A stretch of 64,000 bases of DNA from assembly GCA_004369045.1 (NCBI GenBank), contig ML213529.1, positions 58,131 through 122,130 of the forward strand, read 5' to 3'. Source of the DNA: Heliocybe sulcata. Lineage: Eukaryota; Basidiomycota; Agaricomycetes; Gloeophyllales; Gloeophyllaceae. This document shows positions 20,456 to 32,152 of the stretch, one piece after another. The notes under the pieces are model-generated. The model was not told where the DNA came from. It saw only the letters and a program-made list of their open reading frames with translations, and did not search any database. Made by a program: the position numbers and the translations under genes. Numbering within the stretch: the stretch's first letter is position 1; each line of letters starts with the position of its first letter.

Positions 20456-22991
20456 ATGCCAAATCAATCTAGCATTGAGTATGCCATTTTCAACCTAGAT
20501 GGTAGATGTCGATGATGGCCTGGCTATTGCAACTTTGCATAACGAGTCTCTTTTTCAAGGACTCATGATTGATTCTGAACGCATATACACGGAAGTGACA
20601 AGTAAGTATCACTCACTCTCATAGTACTAACCATAAGGAACTGTGCTGACCGGATTCGAAGACCAAATTCTTGCGGACTATGGCGTTCAAATGACTTGGG
20701 ACATCAAAGCCGGTCTCATGGGTAAATGTAAGTTCAGCCTGGGTAATTGCGCAAGCAGTGATTCATGCTTACGTCCTCCCAATGTCTCTCCAGCTGAGAA
20801 GGAGGCCGCTGCACACCTGCTATCTTTCTTTCCGGGCATCTCTCTTACAATTCCTGAATACCTTCAGAAGCGAGATGCTCTCCAGAATCTACTCTGGCCT
20901 ACTGTCCCTCCCCTACCTGGTATTGCCTGTCTCATCAAGCACCTCCACAAGCACAATGTTCCGATAGCGATATCCACCGGTACACGGTGGGCTAACTTCC
21001 AAATGAAGACGTCCCACCTGGAGCAAGAGATCTTCGGGATGTTTAATAATAAGGTCATTTGCGGCGATGATGACATCCTGAAGGTGAAAGGAGGCGGCAA
21101 GATTAATGGGAAACCAGCTCCTGACGGATTCATTGTCGCTGCTAGAGAGATGTTAGGTAGGAATGTTGGCAAAGGTGAGGGCAATGAGGTCACTCCAGAG
21201 CAGCGCGCCGAGCGCACTGAAAGGCACTAACACGCAACGAAACCCGCACAGACCTAAAGGGGAACAACAACCACAAAGCCTAGCACCAATCCCTTGGTGC
21301 TAGATGGCTGCGAGGTCCGGGGCGACGAAGGGTATGATAAACGTTCGGAGGGATAGGGTAGGGTAAGACGTATAGGTGGGGCTAAAGGTAGTTTGGCGCA
21401 GACCAGTCGCAGTCGTGCGGCAGTCTCAATTCGATACGCACACTTCGGGAGTCGCTTGTATCGTACTCCGCTTGACGATGCAATTCTAACGCACTCAGTG
21501 CGCACTTGTTGCGATAACTTCTCGAGCTGTCGCAGAACGCGCGCTTGTTGCACGGTCTCGGAGGGAGCGGATTCGGGATCGCCTACACAATGCGATCGAG
21601 GCATGTGTACGTGTACAATGCCGTCAGTGCGATGCGCGACGCTTCTAAAAACTCGAGATAACTCGAACGCGATTAACGAGATGGATGACGCACAAGGCCG
21701 GACTTAAGAGAAACTTGAAATGAAAGAACTCACTTGTCGTGCGCACTGTCGGCAAGTTCGTGTAAACTCTGGGTGAAGTCAGAAGACCGTCGAAAGCCTT
21801 ATACTCTAGAGGAAACTCTTGCGCCAAGAACGAGATACGAAGGGTGAAGGTAACTTTTATTTTCAAGACAAAGAGAAAGGATTTAAGTACAAATGTCGCC
21901 GCTACACTACTCGCAGTCGCACATGAGGAGAAAACCGTCTTCCGCAAACCATCTCCTGCATCGCGCGCTCGTCCACAAGGCGTGCATCGCCCCAACCGCC
22001 CTGTACCTAACTCTCCTACCAATCCTATCGTCTCCTTGCGGCGCGGTGCCTGCATGAGTACGCTCGTAGCCTAGCTTGAAACGCGCGACGAGTCTTGTCC
22101 TCGTGCCACGCCATACGAGACCTTGCGTCGACGCGGCGGTGCCACAGTAACTTGAGTGGCGGGCGTAGTTGCCGAAGAGGGGCGCGGTTGTGCCGATTGG
22201 GGAAGTGGGTCGGGTGAGTGATGCATCGCGCGGAGGGAGCCGGAAACTGATGATGGAGGCGGTGAGTTCATGCGTACAGGCGCCCTGAGCATGTGCCCCG
22301 ATGGGTGTTAGAGACAATGATGGGAATGACAGGCGGGCCATTGAGTGGGATGGCCGATCTAGAATGACTCGCAGGCCTAGACTCCTCGGAGCCGACCGGG
22401 CTGTGTTGTGCCGAGTTGCCATTGACTCGATCGGAAAGATCCGGACGCCGAAGCCTACGCGTCGTTGTGGCCGAGTTCAAGAATAGCTCCTAAGACTAGA
22501 ATAGATCGTTACGCACTGAGTCCCGCTGAATAGGGAGAGTGCTGCCTCGCTGCGGGGAATAGAGTTGCGAGCTCGCCGCCAGAGTGAATAGTCGGGGTCG
22601 CCAGTATAGTTGTCGCTCGCCTTCCAAGCAGCTGTCAGCGGTGAGCGCATGCGCAATAGAGTCGCATTGCCGTTGCGATCACGAAACGACCCTAAAATGC
22701 ATTTTCGGAGCACAGAACCCTGATCGGCCGTATCAGCGTGAAAGGTGTGGTCTTCGAAGATGCTCTGCCTGGGGTACAGTCCGGCAAGAGAGCTGGAATG
22801 AAGGGTGTGTCCTTTTCCTGCCTTCTCTAACTGAGTGTGAAATACTTGCTACAGTCGTCTGGGTCCCTGATCCCAATCTACTCAAGCTCCCTTACCCGAA
22901 GGGGATTGAGAAGCCAGATCAGACTCTATCGTCTCTGGAAGCATTTGTCCCCGAACAATGGGGTCTCCCTCCGTATGATGACGGTTTATAG
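20456..22991 (+). pseudogene. HAD-family phosphatase (HDHD1/pseudouridine-5'-phosphatase-like), interrupted by a solo LTR
   Basis: The N-terminal part begins MPNQSSIEYAIFNLDG and continues through short introns into LMIDSERIYTE, VLTGFEDQILADYG, a cap helix region, IAISTGTRWANFQMKTSHL (motif II, Ser/Thr) and GKPAPDGFIVAAREM (motif III, Lys). An inverted LTR (21218-22735) cuts the frame after residues ending TPEQRAER. Beyond it comes the C-terminal part with VVFEDALPGVQSGKRAGM (motif IV acids), an intron, and the family tail VVWVPDPNLL to PEQWGLPPYD, stopping at 22991. HDHD1-type enzymes dephosphorylate small sugar or nucleoside phosphates. Motif I should read DxDG; here it is NLDG, so the nucleophile Asp is Asn (20492-20494). 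With that change and the insertion, the gene is almost surely dead. Confidence 0.8.
21218..22735 (-). mobile_element. Solo LTR of the larger Gypsy family, inverted, inside the HAD gene
   Basis: This 1518-bp copy starts, on plus, TGAAAGGCACT and ends CGGCCGTATCA, so on minus it runs TGATACGG to CTTTCA like the LTR at 18518-20030. No internal element sequence accompanies it, so it is a solo LTR left by recombination. A clean target duplicate is not visible: the left flank is GCGCAC, the right flank GCGTGA. Confidence 0.85.
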
Positions 22992-23141
22992 GGTTTTATG
23001 CGAAACCCGCGAATTATAATTGAGCTTCCCAAGGTTATGTGCTCAGACAATATATACGCAGTGGACGGTACTGCACCGTTGTGGCCCAAGCATAAGCATT
23101 CAGGCTCTACACCTCCCGTGCGATGAGCCATCCAGTCAGAT

Positions 23142-24662
23142 TTACTTGACCCATTTCCTCGGCTCCGAGGGCACTGTAACCGGCTCCCTCTGTGCCATAA
23201 CATTCCATAGACTCTTGAAGTCTTCGGCCTTCACTTTGCCTCCGCTCGCCTGCTTATGACCTCTGGCGAAGTTCGAGCCCATTTTCTCTCGTAACCCTGG
23301 CTTCTTATCGGCGTACGATTTCAGCATATCGATGATGTTGACGTCGGCGGTGGCACGAGCCTGGCGGGTTACGCGGCAGGAGAAATGCACGATACCCGGC
23401 ATGTACCCAGTGTTTGCTACCATGACTACTTGTAAGCGCGGAGACTTCAGAGTTCCTGCCCAGCGCGTGGCAATGACCTGTTTCTATGCTAAGCTAGTAG
23501 TCCCATTGGGAAAGCCGTACGGAATGACGTACGTTGTGCACTTGCGCTCGGCTTGATATGCGCACTAGTGCTACCTTCCCATCTCCGGAGAATGTGAGAG
23601 GCATACGTGCGCATCTTGCCACTTCAGCGCTCACCTCCGCACGTGCAGCCAAGAGCCGCGGCGTATATTGAGAATCAGTGGCTATTATGTTGGCAGGGCA
23701 TCTGGAGAATACAACAGCCTCAAAGAATGTCTGTATATCGCGTTCTTCGCTTAGCAATATGCATCACTTACTTTCCAAGCAGATTCAACATCGAAGAGAG
23801 CTGTCCGACGGGCTGCGACATACATGGCATTGGCACTTGAGTTGGAAAATGAAGGTTATAAGGCTTACGAGCGTTCACTAAGCTCACAGCGTCGTTGATG
23901 GACTTTTTCGTATAGCGTTTGAAACACAGTTCCATATCTGAGAAAGGGGGTTCCCACAATGATGCTGCCAGGTCCCCAACAGTCCCAATGGCACAGAGAT
24001 AATCGCACTGATCGGCAACTTCTTTATGCAAGGGGAGGCAAAGCTCGTATGCAAGCATAGCAGAGGTAGCCACTGGTTTGTGCTTGCAAGCCGAGAGAAC
24101 CTAAGTTCATGGGTACTCATCAGTTTCGCCTGTAACTCGAATGTGTCGTGTTCCACTGACCAGTGCATCCTCCAGAAACTCGTCGCTTTCATGGTGATCA
24201 ATCAAGAGCGTCTTCACAGCTTCATCCGTATCGTTGCCTGGAACAAGGGGCGGTCCCTCTTGTGATCCTTGGTCCACGATTATGGCATATTTGGCATTAT
24301 AAGCCTTCATGCGAAGCTTCTCTTCGGGATCGTGCACGTTTGAGCCTTTGGCCACAAAGTGGACGCGTAGGTGCTTCTTTTCTAGGCCAAGGAGGAGTAA
24401 AGTACGCCAGATGATGCACCCTCCGCTTAATCCGTCTGCGTCTTTGTCAGGCACGAGCAGGGTGGTCTGCTGAGCGGCTGCACTGATGGGTCGTGAGACT
24501 CAGTATGATATTGCGCAGGCAAAAGAATAGCATTAACCATTCCTTCAAGAACACGCGAGCTGCTTCCAAAGCTGCTGTGGGTGCCGGCCAGTTCTTAAGT
24601 GGGGTGTCGTTCATGGTGACCACAGAGGAGGTAGTTCGAACCTCCTGCGTTCTCGGTGGCAT
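23142..24662 (-). CDS. DHH-family phosphoesterase (RecJ-like)
   Basis: Six exons (24662-24538, 24482-24161, 24082-23869, 23812-23772, 23730-23533, 23477-23142) give 411 residues with no break. The start MPPRTQEV is chosen because the next block, NWPAPTAALEAARVFL, is where the family begins. Motifs: LVPDKDADGLSGG (metal-binding Asp pair), AIIVDQGS, the signature LLIDHHESD (DHH), GTVGDLA, and a C-terminal DHHA1-like end FARGHKQASGG. The family hydrolyses phosphodiester or phosphoanhydride bonds (single-strand DNA exonuclease RecJ, nanoRNase, exopolyphosphatase). The fungal branch has no settled substrate that I know of. The exon 2 to 3 junction uses the acceptor that preserves HKPVATSAMLAYELC. 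Confidence 0.85.
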
Positions 24663-25139
24663 AACCGCTACTCTGGACGTACTGAAGAAAACTGAGGGAG
24701 GCTTGATAGTAGTGAATGCCTTGCGAACTAGGAGTTCATGATGTTTTGTAAAATTCCTGGACATGAGCTGCGAGGCCAGTTTGATGATGTCACTTTGAGG
24801 TGACTCTGCCACGACCTCGGGAGGTGTTTCGAAAAGGTGTACAAAAACGTGTCCGACAGGTGAGTAACCAGTGAGTAACGGTTATAGTCAAGAGTCAAAG
24901 CATGATACACTGGTGATTACTGAGCATCGAGCGCTGAGCTCAGTACTGAGTGACGGAAGCTTCAAATTTACATCCCGGGTCGGCGTCGATTGATTCTCAT
25001 GCATCACTCCCGTCTCCATATAGAAACCAGTTTGTCTCAGATAACTGAGGTGATGGGTTTCGTATTGGCGACATTCCTCGAGAACGTACAACCAAAAATA
25101 ACTTGAAGCCATATATACGGGGTGTTAGGACTAGGAAAA

Positions 25140-25222
25140 GGGCTCCGCCGGGGATTGAACCCGGGATCACCTGCAACGCGATAAAACCCAAAGCAGGTAT
25201 CTTACCACTAGACCATAAAGCC
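25140..25222 (-). tRNA. tRNA-Pro (anticodon TGG) with an 11-nt intron
   Basis: Read on minus from 25222, the cloverleaf has D-loop TAGTGGTAA, anticodon stem CCTGC/GCAGG, anticodon TGG at 25190-25188, and T arm CCGGG TTCAATC CCCGG. It closes with CGGAGCC and a C discriminator base, as in eukaryotic tRNA-Pro. An 11-nt intron (25186-25176) sits at the canonical place one base 3' of the anticodon. The 5' acceptor strand GGCTTTA pairs imperfectly with CGGAGCC: two G-T wobbles and one A-C mismatch where GGCTCCG would be perfect. It may be functional or a decaying copy. Confidence 0.8.
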
Positions 25223-26731
25223 ATTCGCGTGTTGCCTACAGAAATGTCTATAGTAAGTTGTTCACCAACCGAACCATTTAGAGAGGTGTATGCGTCGCAG
25301 ATTACAGAGGGCATAAGCGCGGTCGCTGTAAGACATTGTCAATGAAAATATACGCCTTCTCATTCAAAGCGGGAGTGGGGGATGGACAGTGCGGACAGTG
25401 CGCGGGACCAGTCTCAGCTGCCAAAATCATTAGTCCCCCATGAACAGAGGATATTGTCGGAAAAGATATGTCTCCCGCGACGACGCCCTATATCTGGCGG
25501 ACCCTCAGGAGTCCATCCGGGACGTCTTCAGAGTTGCTGCCAATATAGGCCAAAAGATGGCGTTCGTATGCAGCCGCCCACTCTCTCAGAAGCTTGTTCT
25601 AGTGAAGAGATGGGGTGGGCCACACAAAGCCATGCGGTATCATGAAGGTCTTCCTTAAGTTCGAAGATAATCATAAGAAGCCCTACCGCCAGGGCGAGAT
25701 ATCCGAGTGCTCAGGGTGAGTGGCTGCCACTGGCTGGCGATGCAGAGTTAGAATCGAGTATGTAGTATGGATGAGGAGCAAGGACGTACTCTTTTGCTTT
25801 GGTGGACGTGCGCTTACGAAGGGCTTCGAGCCAGGGATGCACAGACGGTGAAGCAGTCCATATGGCAAAAAATGCGTGTAAAAGCGCCACGTTGGTATTA
25901 TTCCTGCGATTCCATCGAAGCTGATACTATACTCGCGCTTGTCAATGCTGATCCTGTTCAGTGGAGTTGTCCCTTAGCAGTCAATGTAGTCACACCGGGA
26001 TGGTATACCTTACAATATTGTCCATTCCTGTCACGGCTGGTGGTCGTCAAAGAACATGATTATATCTGCAAGCGACAATTGACACCTGTGAGCTATGCTG
26101 GTCCCGGCACCTAGACCGACAGAAACGACCGCTATTATCGAGCTGGGTAGACTCCGAGGTGGTCTGAGTATGGGAATGAACTGTGGACGGTCCAACCAGC
26201 CACATCTTCTTGTTAGCTCCACAGAAAGTCAGACAGCAGTAGACTTGTGAGATACAAGAAGGTCCCGAGGTCTGGTGTGTCATTCCACTAAGTATGCCGC
26301 ATATTGCGACGCAGATATTGGCTCCTGTACATGTGCATGGAAATCGCCACGGGGTCGTCCTTCGTAGTGTAGGAACATCGGCGCATATTATCTGGGGACA
26401 AAAGGCATGCATTCAAGCAGGTCATAAGAAGTTAATGGTTGTCATGCTCGGATTCAATGCAAAAAAATGACGGAATGGAGGATATGCGGCAATACCATCG
26501 GAATGATGAGTCTTCCGCTGAAATCGGTCCCTATAGACCAGACTGCATTGGCTGGCATGGTTGCAGCAGGAAGACGTAGCTGCCTGTTTTCCATCGCGTG
26601 CGTTCAATATTGTTCGTCCAATATTTGCGATTTTCGCATACAGATTATATCTAGCAAGGCAAGATTGCCTGAATCGTTGAGCAAGATATACACCAAGAAT
26701 TACAACGTTTGACTATTCCATACCTACTTAC
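25223..26731. other. No recognised gene
   Basis: Open frames at 25440-25658 (plus) and 25767-26114 (plus) are free of recognised motifs and are not joined by convincing introns. The first has a protein-like composition (SRDDALYLADPQESIRDVF) and could be a fragment of an unknown gene. Nothing else is supported. Confidence 0.4.
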
Positions 26732-27377
26732 TCAGAGCGTTAGGTTGTACTCGTACTCCGAGCTGCTACTCTGCGCCAGCCATAGAATCACCGCCGAGAG
26801 CATGAAGCATACGTTCTGCGACATGTTGGCGTACCCGTAGTAGAGGAACTGCTCCGGAAACTCCTGAAGGTAATATTTCAGAACGTGCAGAGCCTAGCAA
26901 TGCGCATATATTGTTTCAGAGAACGCCGAATAATGATGCAATGAATGGACGCACGATACTGCCCGCAAGTCCGCCCGCCATAAACGCAAACCCAATAAAC
27001 AAAAACAAGCGTGCCCTCCACACTGCTCCTCCCTCCCCGCTGAATGAATCTTCGCCTTTAATCCGGTCTTTGTCGATAAGGTTGACGATGATGAACCCGA
27101 GCACGGAGCAGATGCCTGGCACCCAATCCACGAAGGTTACGTGAACCTCAGGGTCTGGAGTATGTCTTGAGAGTATAGCGGCGTCCCAAAATTGCCAGCT
27201 CGCAAGGGCAAACTGGCTCATATACGTTAAACTGGCTCGGCCTCATGGGACTAGTAAACTCACGAGAGCACCGGCAACGTACACCCCGATAGCGCGCTTG
27301 TGCTTGTCAAGAGAGAGGTTAGGGAATGGGTTCACACACACACGGCGAGGATCGTAATTCCCCCGCGGTAGGGACAT
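26732..27377 (-). CDS. VPS68: Vps68/TMEM50 (UPF0220) family membrane protein
   Basis: Three exons (27377-27264, 27212-26955, 26893-26732) give 177 residues, the usual length for the family. Four hydrophobic segments are visible: GVYVAGALFALASWQFW, VDWVPGICSVLGFIIVNLI, ARLFLFIGFAFMAGGLAGSI and NVCFMLSAVILWLAQ. Family marks include FVDWVPGICS, LIDKDRI and the C-terminal EYEYNLTL. In yeast, Vps68 works with Vps55 in endosome-to-vacuole transport; the human relative is TMEM50. The start is taken at MSLPRGNYDP, which gives the family's short cytosolic lead before the first membrane segment. No break is seen. Confidence 0.9.
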
Positions 27378-29015
27378 TGTTCAAACACAACTGGAGGTTG
27401 GGCGGTATTGGGCGGAGGGCGATGTGCTGCGAGGATCAGACGGAGACAGCCGTGAGGACGTTGGTCTCCTGCCAGACCCGCGGGAAGACTTCTCTTCTTG
27501 TGTTCTGCTCACTCCCGCGCAACTATGTTTCCTTGCTCTCGTGCTCTGAGACAGACGACGCTAGTAGTCTGACCGGAATCTTATGGGCTCAAATCCTCAA
27601 GATTGTTTGCGGCTTCAACGGAGCCCTCCGTATATGGACTCCCAGCGCGAGGACGAGTGCATGCGAACGCCGAGAGTTTCGCGGTATGGGTGGTAATGCA
27701 ACGCTATAACTATGACCGGAAAGCGCGTCGTATAGCCAAGCTAATCTTCTGCTATCTCCTGTCCATGCTGAGGTTCGCGGTAACATGCCCAGTACTGAAG
27801 AGCAGTGACTTCAATATGCAGCATAGGCGCAGGTGAACTTCCGCAGGAGCCTACATCTTGCATTGCTGTGTTCCTTCATACGGAGTACGACTGGATATCT
27901 CTCTCTACCTTATGAAACACCATCAAGCCTTTGTCTTGCTGTCCTCTTATTTACGCTTCCCTCAAGGTTGACCGTTCGACTACCACTGCGGAGGTCAATG
28001 CACTTGGTGTCTCTTGAGCATATGGTGATTAACGTACAAGGTGCCCACCGACTGCTCTCACATTTATTTAGGTTCAGAATACCGGACATATGCCTTTGCC
28101 GCATTCTCTTTTCACGCCCGAGCTGCGAATTGCACCTCGGTAAGCCATGCCATAGCTATGAGGCCACGAGATTTTGAGGCTCCTTGCATCTTCACAGCAC
28201 CTGCAACTTACTCCGTGTCTGGGTACGTCCTTCTCCGACATGCACTCCTGGGTCAAAGCATGCAGTCATACAAATAGTCGCTGTCGGGAATTCCTATGAG
28301 ATCCAAACCTTCCAATCGGGATGACGCTGTCCAGCACAGGTCGCACTTGTATCAGGGTCGGAGATTTGGAAGATGTCGCCGACGTAGTCCGCTGCGTCTA
28401 TCGCACAGCCCTCCCGTATACGGTCTTTGAACGTGCGGGACCTGACAAAACTTCACATGACGGTGTGACTATGTCTCTCTGGAGCGGTTACTTGCGTAAC
28501 ATTGCAGTACCACAGGAGCCGCTTCACCAGGTCGATCACAGTCGACGTTGGTCCTAAACCCTAGTCCATCCTGTAAAATTGATAGTTATATATACCCTAT
28601 GCAAGATATCGTCGATGCACAGGCCATTGGTGACAGTGCACACGTATGCGTACTGCGAGGCCCTACATCCGGCTTCTCCGGAGAGGCTATGGTCGATAAC
28701 ACTTGTTGATAAGAAGCGCTCGGAGAAATTGCACTTGCAGAATGAAGCGGACATCCTTCACAGCCCATAGAAAAAAACATATGCAGCCACCCTCGAAGCT
28801 GTGACGATATACCGAGCGGTAGCTACAAAATGCCGCAGCTGTGCCGCTCGCGCTTGTCACCTGCCATGCTTCTCAGTGTATGATTCGCTAGCATGGGAGT
28901 GAGGCGGTGTTAGGTCAGAGACTGGCTCTCCGTTGTCCCTTTTGCATCATAGACCGCGGCAGGGCGGAACTCTATATATTAACAGTCCCACTCGTCGCTG
29001 GACGACTCCATTTCG
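27378..29015. other. No recognised gene
   Basis: Several short open frames occur (for example 27833-28177 and 28321-28557 on plus) but show no domain, no consistent introns and no repeat. The 28321 frame (IRVGDLEDVADVVRCVY) faintly recalls the start of a GNAT acetyltransferase, but is far too short to call. The stretch just before 29016 probably holds the promoter of the first glycine-rich gene. Confidence 0.4.
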
Positions 29016-30022
29016 ATGTACGTGCCATTCATCTCAACGAGCAAGCGCAATGTCTACCGGAGAAAGGGTGGTGGTGGAGGGGGCAAAGGCGGCGGAGGCG
29101 GCGGCGGTAGCAGTGGAGGCAAGTCAGGAAGCGGAGGGTCCAGCGGTGATGGGTCCAACTCAGGCAGACAGTCGACTATTCCGTTGGCAGGAGGGGCTGC
29201 AGCGAGCGGGAGTAGAAGTGCTTCGACATATGGAGCTGGAGGAGGGAGGTCGATCACTATACCGTCTGGCCAGCTATTTTCTGGTCGGACTGCTGGTGGG
29301 GGAACGAGAGCTCAGGTCTACGGTACAAGGTGCGTCTTTAGGTGCTTTTCCATGCATGTGAACCTTGGTAACGACCGCAGTACGCCGTTACCATCAGAAC
29401 GTATGGAAGTGGATATCCCGGCGTTGCCAGCCGCGGCGTCGCTGGTCTCGGGTTTCCGTTCTACTTCTGGCCTTTGGCCTGGGGTGGAGGACTAGGTTAC
29501 GGCGCTGCCTACCTCCACACGCACGAGTACGGCGACCCCAACAACTCCAGTCGTCCTGGGGGACCTATGTTCGCAGCAACTCTCCCTTCAGCAAGCCAGA
29601 ACACCACGCTGCACGTCCTCGCGGATAACTCCACTGTCCTCTCCCTTGTATCCTCAGTCCAGTCGAACTGCTCCTCTCTGCTGTCCTCAAGCATATCCGC
29701 CCCGGTCCCGTACAATGACACCGACCCCAGTGCTCCGAGGCCTGAGCAAGTCGTGCAGTATTATCGCGCGAGCAGTATCGCTTTGTCGCTCGACGGATAC
29801 AACGATACCGCTGTGCTCACAGGCGGGAATGATACTACGCAGCAAGACGTCGCGCTGCCCAGCTGGGTCGATGCGACCTTCCTAGACTGCGTCAACCAGA
29901 CGATTGGCCTGGCCGCACCGTTGATCAGCGGCGCGGATGCCCAGTTGGCTGCTCCGAATCAGCAAATGATTGGATTCGTCGCGTTGGGCTGGATACTATG
30001 GACACTATATTTCAGGATATGA
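29016..30022 (+). CDS. Glycine-rich protein with C-terminal hydrophobic tail, paralogue 1
   Basis: Two exons (29016-29329, 29398-30022) give 312 residues. The start MYVPFIS is supported by the neighbour, which begins MFVTFIS. Residues about 17-60 are almost pure Gly with Ser and Lys. A conserved core follows: GGGRSITIPSGQLFSGRTAGGGTRAQVYGTR, TYGSGYPGV, GFPFYFWPLAWGGG and YGDPNNSSRPGG. The C-terminal half is rich in N-glycosylation sequons (NTT, NST, NDT, NQT) and ends in a hydrophobic stretch MIGFVALGWILWTLYF. This suggests a secreted or wall protein with a membrane or GPI-type tail. I do not know a function; the pattern is common in basidiomycetes. No classical signal peptide is obvious, so an upstream exon cannot be excluded. 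Confidence 0.8.
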
Positions 30023-30768
30023 TACTATTGGCCGGAACCTGTGAGTTCTGCGTTTACTTTTCGGGATACCCCTTCATTGTAGGTGTTATGTAATGATATC
30101 GGTACGACGCCCTCTATGCATTAGGTGTGTACAATATATACGATTACTCTGTGACCTCCCTATTGTAGGCCCCCTCGTACATTCAATATGATCCCGGTGC
30201 AGCCGTAGAGTCTACACACGCTGCAAAAACAGAGGCTCGTCCCTGTCTTCGCGCAGAGACAGCAATGGCGGACAGCGGATTTCTTTACAGCTTCTTTACA
30301 ATGGTAGGCGACGGCCAACATTGCATGGTGGCTGCATAGCTTGGTAATATGTCATCCGCTTCAGACTCATGCCGTGAAAGCAGTACCCGGCCCAGGCTGA
30401 GACACCAAGTACCGAAGTATTCGCATAATCTTTCCCGATCGAGTAATGGGGATGCGTACTAATTATTACAGCTGGTCTTCATTCAATGAAGTGCGCGAGA
30501 TGCGTACGTCTCAGGGATGCTGCCAATTCTCTGGATGATAGCGTACAACAATAGGTATTTTGTTCTCTTTTCTTTTCACTTACGGCATTCTGACGTATGT
30601 AGGGCTGTGCCCGAACCTGGAGGGCGATGCAGTCGGGCACCGTGATACGGTCTGCACCGCTTCCTCAACAGCCATCACGAATGCAGTGCAGACTGGCGGC
30701 TCCTCAAGAAAAACATATAACTGCAGCATAGGTGTGATCTAACTCTCGGGTTTATACTCGCACTGAAC
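30023..30768. other. Spacer between the glycine-rich paralogues
   Basis: No gene is supported in these 746 bp. A short frame at 30560-30742 is not conserved in the neighbour. The region presumably carries the terminator of paralogue 1 and the promoter of paralogue 2. Confidence 0.4.
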
Positions 30769-31955
30769 ATGTTCGTCACATTTATCTCTGAACCGCGACG
30801 AGCTACTGTATATCCAAGGGCAGGCGGAGGCGGCGGTGGGGGTGGAGGGAGTAAGAGTGGTGGGGGTACGAATGGGAGAGGGGGAGGAGGAGGAGGAGGA
30901 GGTAAGAGTGGAGGAGGAACGAGTTCGGGCGGGGGAAAGGGGTCGAGTTCAGGTGGAGGGTCGTCGTCCAGCGGGGGCGGAGTAGGATCATCTCCCAATC
31001 CGCGCGCGAAGTCGGTACCTTTAGGTGGAGGAAAGGTACCGGGAGGAAGCTCTTCTGCCATGGCGTATGGTAGTGGAGGGGGGAAGTCGATCACGATCCC
31101 TGCGGGAGAGACGTTCGCTGGCAGGATTGCTGGGGGCGGAACGAGGTCTCAGGTATATGGAACGAGGTACGTTGTACTGCCCCTTATGAAGATTTAGATG
31201 AAACAGGCTGATTCTTGCTCAGGACGTACGGAAGTGGGTACCCTGGCGTGGTTGGAGCTGGTGTCGCCGGTCGTGGGTTTCCGTTTTACTTTTGGCCGGT
31301 CGTCTGGGGTGCCGGCATAGGCTACGGCGCACCGTACTTGTACGATAACGAGGTAAAAATGTCTACACAGTTAACTGAGTACTGCTCACTCATCCACTTG
31401 ACAATCTAGTACGGCGAGCCAAATAATTCGAGCCGTCCTGGAGGGCCCATGTACAACGGGACAGTGCATTCACTTTCTGGAAACACCACTCTGCATATCA
31501 TTGCGGACAATAGCACTGTGGTATCCCTCCTCTCCTCTATCCTGAACTGCTCCTCCCTTTTAACCACCACCACCTCACCACCACCTGTTCCGTACAACGG
31601 CTCAAGTTCCTATCCGCCGAAACCGGAACAAGCAATTCAATACTACCGGGCGAGCAGTATCGTTTTGACTCTGGACGGATATAATGACACCGCAGCGTTA
31701 GCGGATACGAGTGGCACGTCGCAGTCAGACGTCCCCTTACCCAGCTGGGTGAACACAAACATGATCGACTGCGTTAACCAGACGATTGGAGCTGCTGCAC
31801 CTCTGATTAATGGAGACAATGCCCCCGCCACCAGCCCTGCCTCGGTCAGCGCAAGCACCAGGTTGGGCGCACCTGATCTACAGGTCACGACGATAGCTAG
31901 CCTCGGATGGCTCCTGTACGCGCTCTATTATCTCATGGCGTCTTCTTATATGTAA
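30769..31955 (+). CDS. Glycine-rich protein with C-terminal hydrophobic tail, paralogue 2
   Basis: Three exons (30769-31166, 31223-31352, 31410-31955) give 357 residues. The order matches paralogue 1: MFVTFIS start, a longer Gly run (residues about 20-75), GGGKSITIPAGETFAGRIAGGGTRSQVYGTR, TYGSGYPGV, GFPFYFWPVVWG, YGEPNNSSRPGG, a sequon-rich half, QTIGAAAPLI and a hydrophobic tail (IASLGWLLYALYYLM). Intron 1 lies at exactly the same codon (TR/TY) as in paralogue 1. Intron 2, between NE and YGEP, is absent from paralogue 1. The two are head-to-tail with 746 bp between them, so a tandem duplication is clear. Function unknown. Confidence 0.8.
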
Positions 31956-32152
31956 CGAGTGTGATGGCCGAGACGACTTACCTATGGCTATGAAAGTAAT
32001 GCCAGATACTATACTATGTACTTAGCTGATTGTGTTGTAATAACAATGTAACAAAGTCAATATCATTGGGTCAATACGTGGCCAAATCGCTCCGTTGATC
32101 CGAGGACGGGATGGCACCAGGCCGATTCCGCTACTTCTCTCCATCCGCCACC

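Noticed and set aside
25440-26114. Possible small gene on plus (SRDDALYLADPQESIRDVF)
   Set aside because: The two frames are not linked by convincing splice sites and no domain is visible.
28321-28557. GNAT acetyltransferase-like start (IRVGDLEDVADVV)
   Set aside because: Only about 40 residues look similar and the acetyl-CoA loop is missing; probably chance.
29054-31094. Pro-rich minus-strand frames opposite the glycine-rich genes
   Set aside because: GGN codons read as CCN (Pro) on the other strand; these are mirror images of the Gly tracts.
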